A program made the translations under genes and the position numbers. The notes beneath the pieces were generated by a model. The model was given only the letters and a program-made list of their open reading frames with translations, searched no databases and was not told the origin of the DNA. Shown piece after piece: positions 31,625 through 41,849 of a stretch of DNA of 64,000 nucleotides; the stretch's first letter is position 1; every line of letters begins with the position of its first letter. Origin of the DNA: Myrica gale (taxonomy: Eukaryota > Streptophyta > Magnoliopsida > Fagales > Myricaceae); NCBI GenBank assembly GCA_963930655.1, contig OZ005612.1, forward strand, positions 12,901,001-12,965,000, in the 5' to 3' direction.

Positions 31625-33420
31625 AATCCTCCATCTCCTCTCCTCTCTGACACCCACACACGACCAAGCCCTTCCCCCTTTTTTCCTGGTTTGGGGAGGA
31701 GCTCCAGCTCCTCCCCTCCCTCTCCTCTCCTCCGGCTGGCCTCCTGGTGGCCGGAGTTTCTCTTTTTCGGCCTCCTTTTGGGCCTTTTTGGGTTGTTTTG
31801 GAGGTTAGATCTCAGCCTCTCCGGTGGTCTCTGGTATGCATGGCCCCTTGGTGGGGTTCGTCTCCTCCCGGCACTCCTTTCTAGCCCTGAGCGGTGGTCG
31901 TCGGTCGGCACGTGAGCTCTCACGCGCGCCCACGCGGACGCGTGGATCTCACGCGCCGGACATCTTATGCCTTCTTGCTTTTTTTTCCTTTTTTTGGAGG
32001 TTTCGCCCTGTCCAGCCATGCTTCACCCCATCTGGCGGTCCCGGTGCTCTCTTTTCGGCCTCTCTTTGCCGGCGTCATGCAGTCACGCGTGGCTTTGGCC
32101 GCGTGTACTGTTTTGGTGTTCGGTCTTTTGGTTTTGAGGTCCCTTTGTTGCCGCTACCACGTCCCTTTGTGTCATTGCCTGTTCCGGCTGTTCTTCCCAT
32201 GTGGCTCTCTTTGTTGCTGTTGTTTTGTGCCTGCATGTGCCGCTTTTCTTCCTCTCTCGTTTGCTGCCACTCTTTGCCTGAATATTGCCCTAAAGGGGTC
32301 GGATCGTTGTCAGGATGGCCCCTCCTCCAATGGAAGCTGCCATCACCTTACGTGGTGGTTTTGTTGTGTCTCGGTCCTTGTGACCGATTTGTGTTTGTTT
32401 TGTGCTTTGGCTCTTGTGGCCTGTTTGTATTGTGTGCTGGTCCGTGTGGCCAGTGTGTGGTTTTGGTTGTTTCACGGCCTTAGTGGTTCTTGGTGGTGTT
32501 AGGGTTGTCCCACATCGGTTGTGGAATGAGTTGGTGGTCAGTTTATAAGTGTGAGGGAAAACCTCACTTCTTGAGCTTGCTTTTGGGGTTGAGAAGGCCC
32601 AAGACCACCTAACACCGGTATCAGAAGCCAGGTTTACCAACAAGTCTTGGACCCAACAGTCCGTGGGAGAAACGGGTTGTCTTCACCCAACCCAGGGCCC
32701 GATGTGTGAGGGAGAGATTGTTAGGGTTGTCCCACATCGGTTGTGGAAGGGGTTGGTGGTCAATTTATAAGTGTGTACGAAAACCTAGCCTCTAGAGCTA
32801 GCTTTTGGGGTTGAAAAGGCCCAAGACCACCTAGCACAGGTATCGGAGCCCAGGTTTACCAACAAGTCTCAGACCCAACAGTCCATGGGAGAAACGGATT
32901 GTCTGTATCCAACCAGGGCCTGATGTGTGAGGGGAGATTGTTAGGGTTGTCCCACATCGTTTGTGGAAGGGGTTGGTGGTCTGTTTATAAGTGTGAGGAA
33001 AAGCCTCATCTCTTGAGCTAGCTTTTGGGGTTGAGAAGGTCCAAGACCACCTAACACTGGTATCAAAGCTCAAGTTTACCCACAAGTCTCGGACCCAACA
33101 GTTCATGGGAGAAACGGGTTGTCTTCACCCAACCCAGGGCCCGATGTGTGTGTGAGAGATTGTTGGGGTTGTCCCACATCGGTTGTGGAAGGGGTTGGTG
33201 GTCAGTTTATAAGTGTGATGGAAAACCTCACCTCTTGAACTAGCGTTTGGGGTTGAGAAGGCCCAAAACCACCTAACAGGTTGTTCCGGCTTGTGTCTGG
33301 TTATTGTAGGGCCTTTGGGTCCGTTTAGGTTTTTTGCTGGCCTTTTGGTCGCTTTTTGGTCTTGTACTGGTTGTTCTTTTCTCGGTTTTAATATATTATC
33401 TTTACCTAGAAAAAAAAAGT
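31625..33420 (+). mobile_element. LINE-type (target-primed) insertion with 15-bp TSD and A-tail
   Basis: The direct repeat TAAACCTCATCTTCA lies at 31610-31624 and 33421-33435. The right end has a short A-tail (taccTAGaaaaaaaaagt) after an AT-rich 'ttttaatatattatc' stretch, as at L1-type 3' ends in plants. The body (minus the TRIM array, about 1 kb) is GC-rich with repeated 'ttgtggcc/ggtccgtgtggcc' wording, typical of a LINE 3' UTR, and has no RT; it is read as a 5'-truncated copy. The + strand frame 31824-32483 is Cys/Leu-rich and shows no domain. Confidence 0.72.
32497..33278 (+). mobile_element. TRIM retrotransposon as tandem array of four LTRs
   Basis: Four LTR copies of 118 bases each (32497-32614, 32719-32836, 32939-33056, 33161-33278) start TGTTAGGGTTGTCCCACATCGG (second half conserved) and end ACCACCTAACA. 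The three spacers of about 104 bases start with a primer-site-like (c/t)GGTATCagaGC and end in a purine tract (gtgaggggagat). Flanks are ggtgg and ggttg, a 4 of 5 match for a target duplication. There is no coding capacity, as in TRIM elements. It is nested in the LINE-type insertion. Confidence 0.9.
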
Positions 33421-33743
33421 TAAACCTCATCTTCATCAATGGTGCCAACCTCTATCGGGCACGCCGAGCAGCTTACTTCAATGACTTCAGCACTAGAGAA
33501 ACCTGCTTCAGCTTCACCAGATTTCCTCCCTCTTTTGCCTCTTCTTTGCTTAGAATGTTTTTCCGAGACAACTTGGTCCCTATCAATCTTGTAATTTATG
33601 ACAAAGACTGCCCCGTATTGGGTGACATACTTTTCATGCCTACAAACACCAATCAACAATATGTTAGCAACAGCGTTTCTAAAAGTTATCTCAGCACCCC
33701 CACAAGTATAAAGTTCTTTACACAAAACAAGCCAATTATACAA

Positions 33744-33907
33744 AAATAACCTCTATTTACATTGACAGCCAATCAGGCCAACGTAATTAACTCATCCTAC
33801 TACACGAACAATACAGAAGAGAAGGAAAATTGGTAGAAGAGAGGCCAGAAGCAAAGAAATATATGTGAATTCACATTTTAAGCTAACAAATGTTCATTAA
33901 AAACTCG
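33744..33907. other. Spacer between host ORF and NAC fragment
   Basis: No feature recognised; possible intron of the minus-strand host ORF. Confidence 0.4.
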
Positions 33908-34446
33908 TTCGCTATACCTCAAGCGCAAGATCTCCGACAAGCCTTTTCTCTTCGACCCTCTCTCTGTTGTCGACATTTACAAATCCGAAGCCTGGGACCT
34001 TCCAAGTAATTCCAATCTTTCTCTGCCTGTACTCGTTTATCACAATGGCCGGGCCCCGCGTGGCAATCGTACCAATTGGGTCATGCACGAGTATCGCCTC
34101 GTTGACAAGGTATTGGAGAAAGCCGGAATTGCCATAGTAAGAGCGCCATACAACTATGATCTGTTTTGGTTTGGTTAAGGTATTGGAGAAAGCCGGAATT
34201 GCCATAGTAAGAGCGCCATACAACTATGATCTGTTTTGGTTTGGTTTTCTTTTTCACTTTTTTATTAATTCTTTTTTTTTTCTTTTTTTTAACACTTTTT
34301 TATTAATTCATCTTCTGTTCTTAAGATCCTTGTTGACGTTGGGTACGGAAATTGACGGCATTTTGGGTGGGGGGCAGGATGCATTTGTTTTGTGCAGGAA
34401 ATTGACGCCCTTTATTGAGGAGGAATGTGGAACCTACTATGACTAG
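33908..34446 (+). pseudogene. NAC transcription factor gene fragment
   Basis: The frame from about 33908 reads [30 protein letters not shown], the NAC A/B subdomains. It jumps to [21 protein letters not shown] and KVLEKAGIA (subdomains C/D end and E start). The DNA-binding middle (the 'WYFF...GYWK' block) is missing. A GT donor (ATA|gtaaga) follows the GIAI codons, and after an intron-like stretch an acceptor (ggcag, ending 34377) is followed by DAFVLCRKLTPFIEEE and a stop. Keeping splice sites argues for a DNA-level copy and not a retrocopy. The first exon part and the C-terminal activation region are absent. Confidence 0.8.
34110..34246. repeat. 70-bp tandem duplication across a NAC splice donor
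   Basis: 34110-34179 is repeated at 34180-34246 almost without change (gtattggagaaagccggaatt...ttttggtttggtt). Each copy holds the last codons of the NAC exon and its splice donor, so two competing donors stand in a row. Confidence 0.95.
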
Positions 34447-35044
34447 GTTAGCTACATTTTGTAAGCTCCCCTAGTTTTGACTTCAAACTAAGCTTTATGG
34501 ATGAACACCCCCTAGAAGAAAATTTTCAGGCCCGAAGCTTCTAGAGCAACTTTCTTTTCCTTAACTTGAAGGCAACATTGTGAACTTAAATTTCGAAATT
34601 TTCTTTGACATGTGTATTGGTTTCTGTCCCAAGTTGTGTAGAATTCGATTTTCTATTGTTGACTAATGAATGCTGATGAAGTCTGTGTTTGTCTTTGTCT
34701 TCAAGGAAGCGTACGAGGAATTCAAGCATGTTCTTCTTGCCTTTATATATGATAAAGATAATTAAACTTCTCCAGTAGCAAACGAGGTGGCAATTATTTA
34801 ATGTGCTCTTGGAGTTTTTTTTTTTACTCTACATTGTCGTTTTTGTAGGCAGCAATATGTCTTAGTTTTTATTAATCTTTTTAATATCTACAACATATCA
34901 TGGTTATTAGTGAAGAAAGATACATAGTGCAGGTGGATTTGTTGTTTCAATTGTTCTTTATCTTTCTTTCTTTTTTCATTTACATAGGTTGGAAGAATTT
35001 GAGAAAGCTTGATTTTGTACTTGATATAACTGTTTTTCTCATAG
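34447..35044. other. No gene; intron or junction between gene fragments
   Basis: T-rich stretches and no frame of note. It joins NAC-derived DNA to transporter-derived DNA; the breakpoint is somewhere in here. Confidence 0.5.
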
Positions 35045-35389
35045 ATGCCTGTGTGGCACATAACAGAATTAAACATCACTCTCTTGGAGCTGAGATGCAA
35101 AAAGCTTGTGCCTTGAGTTCCTCAATTGGAGCACTTGTAGGATTCTTCATTAGTAGTATATTTGTTCACCTCATAGGCCCAAAGGTTATCTTCGTATCTT
35201 CAGATTTAAACCTACTTTTGCTTCACATATTGTTGATTTGAAAGTATCATTGTATCTTATTTTCCATTGTTCTTTTCTTCTACCTGGTAGGGTGTCTTTG
35301 GCTTGTTGACGATCCACGCTGGACTTGTATTTTTAGTTGGAACTCTACTTGATGAGCTTCATATGCCCCCCGACTTTCCTTACAGACAA
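35045..35389 (+). pseudogene. Folate-biopterin transporter family gene fragment, two exons
   Basis: Exon one (35045-35184) follows an acceptor (ctcatag) and reads MQKACALSSSIGALVGFFIS, then 'IFVHLIGPK', ending at AAG|gt. Exon two (35291-35389) follows ctggtag and reads GVFGLLTIHAGLVFLVGTLL, then 'DELHMPPDFPYRQ', ending at CAA|gtaat. These match the membrane segment and following loop of plant folate-biopterin transporters as I know the family (…IGALVGF…VHLIGPKGVFGL…). The remaining exons are absent and the first exon has no upstream partner. It is a captured or leftover fragment. Confidence 0.8.
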
Positions 35390-36299
35390 GTAATATATAT
35401 CCGCTGTTCAATGGTTCCTTTTTAGCCTCATCCCAGCTGCATTGATTGGTTTTCTTTTGAGTCTTTATGGACACTTATCTTTGTCTTGGTAGTAATACCT
35501 GTAATGTTGTAATGCCCGGCCTATAGTTCGAATTGGAATTGCATAAATGGACCTATGTTTAGTCATCCATGCTACTTCCAATTCCCGAGTCCAACCTGCT
35601 CTATTAGGATAGTCGTGTAATTTGATGCTAGGCATTTTTTTTTTGGGTTAAGAATAGTTGATCGAAAATTGAGTTATCCTTATCTCTGTTGATTTTTATT
35701 TTAGCTGTGGGGCTTACATTCAACAATTTAAGGATTCTAATGATGAATATATGTTTTGTTATTTTGGTTTTGACCTTCAAAAACCGAATACTTGTGAACA
35801 TTTTTTGACCCGATTAAATGAAAAGTGTTTTACGGTTTAAATTGAGATTTTTTGTGACCCGTTTTATCTAGAGTTGCTTATAGCCTTATATACAAGTAGA
35901 TATTTTGTTTACATAAATCTTTTGTTTATTTATATTTCTCATGTGATATTTATTTTCTATTACAGGAATTCAATATAGAGGATTTTGAAGTGTCAAAGGA
36001 GGAAGATTTTAGTTGGTCCTTGCTTATGGTGTTGTATTTGAATATTTTAGTCGATCCTTGCTTATTGTTATTTTATATTAGAAATTTGTTACTTTTTAGA
36101 TTACTTGTAGAGATTCTTGTGTTTGTTGTAAAATATTATTAATCATTGATGAAGAGATTCTTGTTTTATTATCCTTGGTCTTTAAATTTTTACATCCAAT
36201 GAACTATGATTATTAAAATAAATTTGTATTACCGATTAACAAAACATGTATAGAAAAATATAGGAAAAAATTAGTGGTGATTTGGAAATGCTGGCAAAA
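35390..36299. other. No gene seen
   Basis: AT-rich DNA after the transporter fragment. A possible acceptor and short coding-like stretch (ctattacag, gaattcaatatagagg) near 35966 could be one more degraded exon, but I cannot assign it. Confidence 0.45.
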
Positions 36300-36624
36300 A
36301 AAAAGTTGCAAACCTTTGGCGGCGGTCACCGACCGTTGCTATAGGTGGCACATGACCGCCGCTATAGACCTATAGGGGCGGTCATATATAGGTCTGTGAC
36401 CGCCGCTACAGAATTTTAGTGCGAAAACAGCGCAATTCCGCTTGGGTCTATAGCGACGGTTAGACCCGAGGTCTTCACTAGCGGTCACTCGAACCGCCGC
36501 GATAGACCTATGCCGACGGGCATATGACCGCCGCTAAAAAGTAGCTGTTATAGGTTATAGCAGCGGTTTTTGGACCTATAGAAGTGGTTTCCGACCGCTG
36601 CTATAGGTCGATTTTTTTATATTG
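36300..36624. repeat. CACTA-type subterminal repeats
   Basis: About a dozen copies of (g)accgccgctatag and its complement ctata(g)gcggt, in both orientations, packed into 320 bases. Such arrays lie just inside the ends of plant CACTA elements. The last unit (gctgctataggtcgattttttt) would normally be followed by the terminal cttgtagtg; here it is ttatattgttgg, so the terminus is lost or mutated. The duplicated segment begins right after it at 36625. Confidence 0.7.
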
Positions 36625-36807
36625 TTGGATATTAATAAGATCAACCCTAGTACACCAACATTTGTAGGTGGATCCTTTCCTAGTCCGGTTTCTTCTTAGT
36701 ATTTTTAACTTTTGAGTTTTAGCCTTTTTTTTAGTTTTGGATTATTCACCCCAATCCTGTTTTTCTTTTTATTTTAGAGTTTTAGCTAGTTTTAAGCTTC
36801 AATTTAT
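36625..36807. repeat. Duplicated segment, copy A, left part
   Basis: ttggatattaataagatcaa..agtac.ccaac ... tttgagttttagc...tttggattattcacc matches 41850-42210 in the same order. Copy A is cut at 36808 by an inverted-repeat element. Confidence 0.75.
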
Positions 36808-37029
36808 GGAAATTTTCTTTTTAGTCCCAGAGTTTTGCACTCATTTCATTTTTAGTCCTGTAATTTTAAGGTTCAAAATTTTAGTCTCTCAATTTACTAT
36901 ATTTTCAAAAAAATAGTCCGCGTTAGTCTCATTAACAAAATCCTCGCATCACACTCCATGTCAGATTCAATTAGTCAAGCGCACACATTTGCACTTTTGT
37001 CCTAAACGACACAGATTTAATTTCCCTAA

Positions 37030-37980
37030 ATGAAATGGTGCGTAAAACACTTGTTCTCATTTTTTGTTCTCTTCAAATCTTCTCTAAGTTGTCTTTTTTT
37101 TTCCTCTGCATTCTCTTCTCCACCGCTTCCATTGCTGAACATCCTTGGAGGAACAGCCACAGACTACACCAACAGCACCTCTACGCCAGCGCGACCGTCG
37201 TCTCCTCCTCCTTCTGGTTACGCCTCTGCCACCTCAACAACAAGAGAAGTTTGATCTTTCAAGTGCCACCTGTACACATTATGGCATGCGTTAGACTGTA
37301 CTTATTTTCATCTTGGGCATCTTCAGCAACCAGTCTAGAGCTCCCAAGTAATAACTCACAGTGTTCCCACTCAGCACACTCTGTAATGACTCTCTTTCTG
37401 GGGAGGGGCATTTCTCCACCGAATGCACGTAGGAGAATGCAATAACAGAATAGGATTCTAGAAGACTCGAGGCAATTCTATTCTGACGTGGTGTTAAGAT
37501 AATTCGGTGCTGATCTGGTGGAAGTACGTGGAGCTGGTGATTATGTGTTAACAGCCCCCCGCGAGTCCACTATATAAACTTTGATAACAAGAACAGAGGA
37601 AAAAGAGAGCTGACGGTAAAAGAGGAGAGTTGTGAGGAAAATTATGTCTATAGACTATATATTCAAGTTGTCAATTTACAATGCAAAGCTAAGTATATAT
37701 AGAGACGAGTTACATAACAATCTGTACAACTGAAGCTAAAAAATCTAACAACAATCTGTTAGTGTGAAGCAGAGCCCATGAATCTTGATACATTACTATA
37801 GGTAACCCCGCAGACTTTATAACGTCTGATGGTTAGAACTTTAGTAAGCATGGTCACGTCCCAGACAATCTCAAATGTAACTCTCTCTACTTGAAATGCT
37901 GCGATTTCGTTCAGACATCAAAACTCCAAGAGCGAACCAAAACAGAGCGTGTCAACAATTCTACCCTTCCCTACAATCAA
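37030..37980. other. Interior of the inverted-repeat element, possible copia LTR pieces
   Basis: 37035-37445 is open on the plus strand but shows no domain, and its hydrophobic start is T-rich low complexity; I do not call a gene. 'tgttaaca' followed by 'gccccccgcgag' near 37545-37563 looks on the minus strand like a purine tract plus LTR start. 37660-37760 (atatacttagctttgcattgtaa on the minus strand) resembles copia LTR promoter sequence. No full element can be drawn. Confidence 0.35.
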
Positions 37981-38040
37981 ATGGAAAACCACTCATATTT
38001 AGAAACTCGTTTGCGACAAAATGACTAGATATGTAATATG

Positions 38041-38640
38041 CTCTTATTTCTAATTGCAGGCTTCAATCCGCTGGAAAATAGTTCTGTCATTATCATTGAG
38101 GATTTGGCGGGCGTCGATTGACAACACAGACCCTGGAAACCGATTCAAGCGACTATTTGCTGGCGTCATCCTTGTGCACAATTACTTCTATGAAGCAAAG
38201 GCAGTTTTTCTTCTCAGATATTCTTAAGGCCAATGAATCTAAAAACTACGAATCGGACGAAGCTAGACTGATTTTAGGGCCTTCATCCTTTGTTTATATT
38301 ATATGGGTGAAGTCGGAGACTAAAAGCTTCTCTGGAGGAGCTCGGTCCCTTCAAATTGAATAGTTAGAAATAGTCTTCTAAGCCTCTAAGGTGTTATCAA
38401 TGATATTTTGCGGAAAGGATTCAGAAAATTTGATCTGTTATCAACTTTACAAAGGCATATCATCGACTTAGACCGCCGGGGTTCCAAAGAAACAGAGGAA
38501 ACTGAAGGACCATTATGCTCTCTTGTTCTGTTAGGAACAAAGCAAAGACTAAATATTCTGCATACAAGAACAGGCTGTGAGGGAGATAGACGCTCAATAC
38601 TCTTATTACAAACCCCACTAATTAGTTTCTTGTTAGAAAT
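38041..38640. other. Unidentified sequence with short open frames
   Basis: A possible acceptor (aattgcag at 38059) precedes GC-richer sequence with short frames on both strands, none with a known motif. This could be captured host DNA inside the inverted-repeat element. Confidence 0.3.
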
Positions 38641-38660
38641 AAAAAATTTTACTTTAGATA

Positions 38661-39046
38661 AATGAGACATCCAATGAAAAAATCCAATTGAATTTATTAC
38701 ATCTCATTTATGAAAATAAAATTTACAAGGGGTGGCTTATTTATAAGCCAAAAACTTACAACTCCCCACATTGCTTAGCAATGTGGGATTACCACATTTC
38801 AACACTCCCCCGCAAACTCAAGGTCTCAAGGTGGACAAACCTTGAGTTTGGAGTTACAAAAAAATAATTACAAAGATTGCCAGTACTAAGCCGGGAAGTC
38901 ACCGATACTGCGCCAGGAGGATGCCGGTACTACACCGGGAGGATGCCGGTACTGAGCTGGGAGAAAGTCGGAACTGAGCCGGAAAAGTTGCCGGTACTAA
39001 GCCGGATGGTCGCCAGGAGGTAACCGAACTAAAACCACATTTCAAC
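38661..39046 (-). mobile_element. Remnant of a small copia-type element
   Basis: On the minus strand, GGGGGAG followed by TGTTGAAATGTGG at 38804 is a purine tract plus LTR start; the LTR then contains 'gcttataaataagcc' (TATA region) and runs to about 38661. A second ccacatttcaaca at 39034-39046 marks the start of another LTR copy of which only the tip remains. Between them is only a minisatellite, so almost the whole interior is lost. Confidence 0.6.
38878..39012. repeat. 22-23 bp minisatellite (gccggtactgagccggga)
   Basis: Five to six units of the type gccggtactaRgccgg-gagg-at between 38878 and 39012, each differing by a few bases. It lies between the two copia LTR pieces. Confidence 0.8.
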
Positions 39047-39542
39047 ATTTCTAAACTAGGCAAAGGGCGCCGGAGTATCAAATGACTTGCTCCTAATCAG
39101 GAGGCCAGTTATCTTTGATGGCTGACCACGTGTGTTGTCAAGTGAACACAACACATAGTCGGGCCGTTGTAGCGCAAAAGCCAGTATGTGCTCGCCAAAA
39201 ACCAGACGCGTTACGTCAAGGAGAACATGCCATGTGTTCCGGCATGCCTCGGAGATCCAATGCTGCTGCGGAGGAAACCTTCGTTGGGTGCAAAATGCAG
39301 CGTTCTATTTAGTGGATAGTTAAGCTGTGTGGCGTTTAGGGCACCATGCTGACGAGGAAAGTAGACGCTGGCATGGAGAGAGTTGTTAAAGTGTACGAAG
39401 ATTATGTTAGTTAAAGTGAGAAGGTATCGGAGGACAAAATTTTTCATGAGTGTAAAGATTATTGACTAAAATTTTGAACCATTAAAGTATAGGACTTGAA
39501 ATGAAAATGGCGCAGAATTCTTAATTAAAAAGTAAATTTTCC

Positions 39543-40150
39543 TTTTATTTAATTTAAAAAGTTTAGATTTTTTATTTTAATTTAAAATGTGTAATTTTAT
39601 TTATTTATTTATTTTAACTATGTGTGTCAAAAGGGGACAAAATTGTTCTAACCGTAACTTAATTTACTATTGGTCAAATGAATAAAAAGATTTTTTTTTT
39701 TAAATCCGGTAAATTTTTTAAAATTGACATGAAATCTAATCTAGGGAGCGAAACTAAAATAAAGCTAAGAGTGACACTAAGTTGACGTCTTACTGCAGCT
39801 TTAAAGAATTAAAGAGCTTAAAGTAAAGACTACGAGGAAAGAAAGTCGAGAAACGGGACATACTCTTTTTGGGATAATTACATGTTGGGCTCGATCATTT
39901 ACTATATATATCATCATGTTTTGATTTTAAGATATTAAATTTTTTTTATCTTCAATATTTTTTTAATGTACATCTCGTACCTGATGTGATTGTTTAAATT
40001 GAAAGATTTAAATGTGAACCACGAAAAAAAGCATGTATATTGCACGAATTGTCACATCACTGAGTAAACCACCGACACATTATTCACGCAGTCAAACTGC
40101 GCCTCTCCGATTATACAATTAAAATCTCTTGGACTATTCAAGTCCATTGT
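39543..40150. repeat. Duplicated segment, copy A, right part
   Basis: Matches 42240-42750: 'ttttttaaatccggtaaattttttaaaatKgacat', 'gacgtctt.ctgcagctttaaagaat', 'aagtcgagaaac', 'gcacgaattgtcacatcact' and 'accaccgacacattattcacgcag' follow in the same order and strand. No gene in it. Confidence 0.8.
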
Positions 40151-41849
40151 ACTGTAAATAAATGAAGATGAGAAGGAAAAAGACAAATTTGAAACCTCTC
40201 TAACAAGTCTGTTTATTATTTTTTTTTAGCAAATCGGGGGGTCGGGAGCAAAGGGATTCGTTCACCGGACGAGGATCTTCCTTGGAGGATATGACAGCTG
40301 AGCCAAAGATTCGTTGGCATGAGATATTTGAGGGTGAAAATTTTAAGTATTGAGATTTAAAAAATATTATAAAGTAAGGATATGTTACGAGAGTTAGTAA
40401 AAAGTGAAGAGAAATAAGATTTTTAATAAATATTATAATAATAAAAAATTATGTGATAAATTTTTTATTATTAAACTTAAATTTTTGAGCCCAAATTATT
40501 GAGACTCAAAGAAGACTCAAGTCTATAAAAAAAAACTTCAAGAATAAACTTTTTTCAGATCCAAAAAGTTATTAATACCACCTGTTATAACTCTTAACTT
40601 TCAATTTTTTAATATTATGCTTTTTATTTATTATTTTGTCTTATATTTACCCATCTAACTTTAAAGAATTAATTTTTATTATCTCTTTCAGTAATCATTT
40701 ATAAAGCATTTAAATATGGAAAAACACTCTATTTGTGAAGAAACAAGAAATATCACCTTGAGTGTTTGGATTTATAGGTGTAAGAGTTGAAGCCTGACTT
40801 TAGCAAAATGCGTTTAACCGTTACTTAGCACCCGAAAGTTAAAGTGTGATTGTTACTGGACAATAGTAGAGAAGGCTCAAGAAAAGCAATAACATTGAGG
40901 GTTAATGTAGGTAAGTTTTGGCTTAACCACCTATAAATATCGGTGTCGTCTCTCTTTTATTTATTATATTTCTGCGATCGTTGGGTGCTTTAGTATCTTG
41001 AATAGTTCTCTTGGCTTTTCTTAAAAAAAGTTTTAATTTTTATTAAAACTCAATTCACTCACTCTTAGATTGTCACCTAGACTCACAAAAACACTCGAGT
41101 GTATATGACATATGTCGACACTATCTTTCCATGTGTCGACACATCAATAATGAAGAGATTTTTCTATAACTTAGAAATGTCATTTCCACTCTAATCCCTC
41201 TCTAAACACCAATAATAAGCAATGTGGTTATTTTAACTTCCGCAAATGTGTTAAGAGGATATGGAAAGACTTGAGAGGTTTTCCCTTTTGAAAATCAATT
41301 TTAGTAAATGAGGATCGACATGATGGAGTTTTGAAAACCTTCAAAGCGAGTATATTGATTTGTGATGATGTTGGTTAGATTTTAATTTGATGGTTAAATT
41401 TAATTATGTTGACCATATGTTATTTGATTGATTTTTTATTTTATTTCAAATTAATGTTAATAATTAAGTTTATTAATCATATATATGATTATCGAAAATA
41501 CAAACTGAGCCCAAACAATGAAAAGTATTTTTTTGAAAATTAAAGTAACAACAAAAAATTGAAAAATCATAATACTCTATTGAAATATAATGCATTTGAA
41601 ACTACTTTACACAAAAAAAAATACATTACATTAACAACAAATGGAGTCTTAATCTAAATGAAGTCAAATCAAGGTTATTCAATCAATATATACCGGGTTA
41701 CTATGCAACAATGTTACATAGGAGGATTTGGAGAACTACATTTGTGATTCAATTGTTTTTAAATCAAATTTTATGAAATTTGATTTACAATTTATTTTTA
41801 GGTTATTTTTTAAATGTGTTTTATTCACTTACTACCATATGGATGACTT
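40151..41849. other. No gene; one MITE at 40322-40510
   Basis: 40322-40510 (tttgagggtgaaaattttaagtatt ... aaattattgagactca) is the same MITE family as 61895-62105. 41105-41145 carries two tgtcgaca palindromes. The remainder is AT-rich spacer without supported features; the + strand frame at 41728 lies partly in the duplicated segment and shows no domain. Confidence 0.55.

Larger units (their letters stand above)
31555..33743 (-). pseudogene. 3' end of an unidentified host ORF, split by a LINE insertion
   Basis: The minus-strand frame 33743-33420 has a Lys/Arg-rich block (KQRRGKRGRKSG), 'AEVIEVSCSACPIEVG' and an acidic 'TIDEDEV'. It then hits a stop created at the insertion. On the far side, the sequence 31622-31555 continues in the same frame from the same duplicated bases with 'YHFFNVLPSDLDMLSFVV' and a stop. 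A possible intron acceptor (tgtttgtag) lies at about 33640, just before 'HEKYVTQYG'. I do not recognise the protein. The two halves fit exactly around the 15-bp duplication, which supports a real coding end before the insertion. Confidence 0.5.
36808..39542. mobile_element. 2.7 kb element with ~240-bp terminal inverted repeats
   Basis: The left end GGAAATTTTCTTTTTAGTCC (36808) and the right end, whose complement reads GGAAAATTTACTTTTTAATT, are the termini. Similarity continues inward through 'ttcatttttagtcctgtaattttaaggttcaaaattttagtc' and 'cctaaacgacacag', to about 37050 and 39300. Copy B of the surrounding duplication (42200) lacks this 2.7 kb, which confirms an insertion. The 9-bp duplication cannot be read cleanly (AT-rich flanks); a Mutator-like origin is likely. 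The interior is a mix of LTR pieces and unidentified sequence. Confidence 0.7.

Noticed and set aside
31824..32502. Two overlapping plus-strand frames, Cys/Leu-rich, about 200 residues
   Set aside because: They lie in the GC-rich body of the LINE-type insertion and show no RT, zinc or signal pattern; they end in TRIM sequence.
32290..33448. Minus-strand frames with repeated 'RWSWAFSTPKASSR' wording
   Set aside because: These are translations of the TRIM LTR repeats.
37030..37445. Possible secreted protein (hydrophobic N-terminus)
   Set aside because: Two frames are open at once, the hydrophobic part comes from T-rich sequence, and it lies inside a transposon with long inverted repeats.
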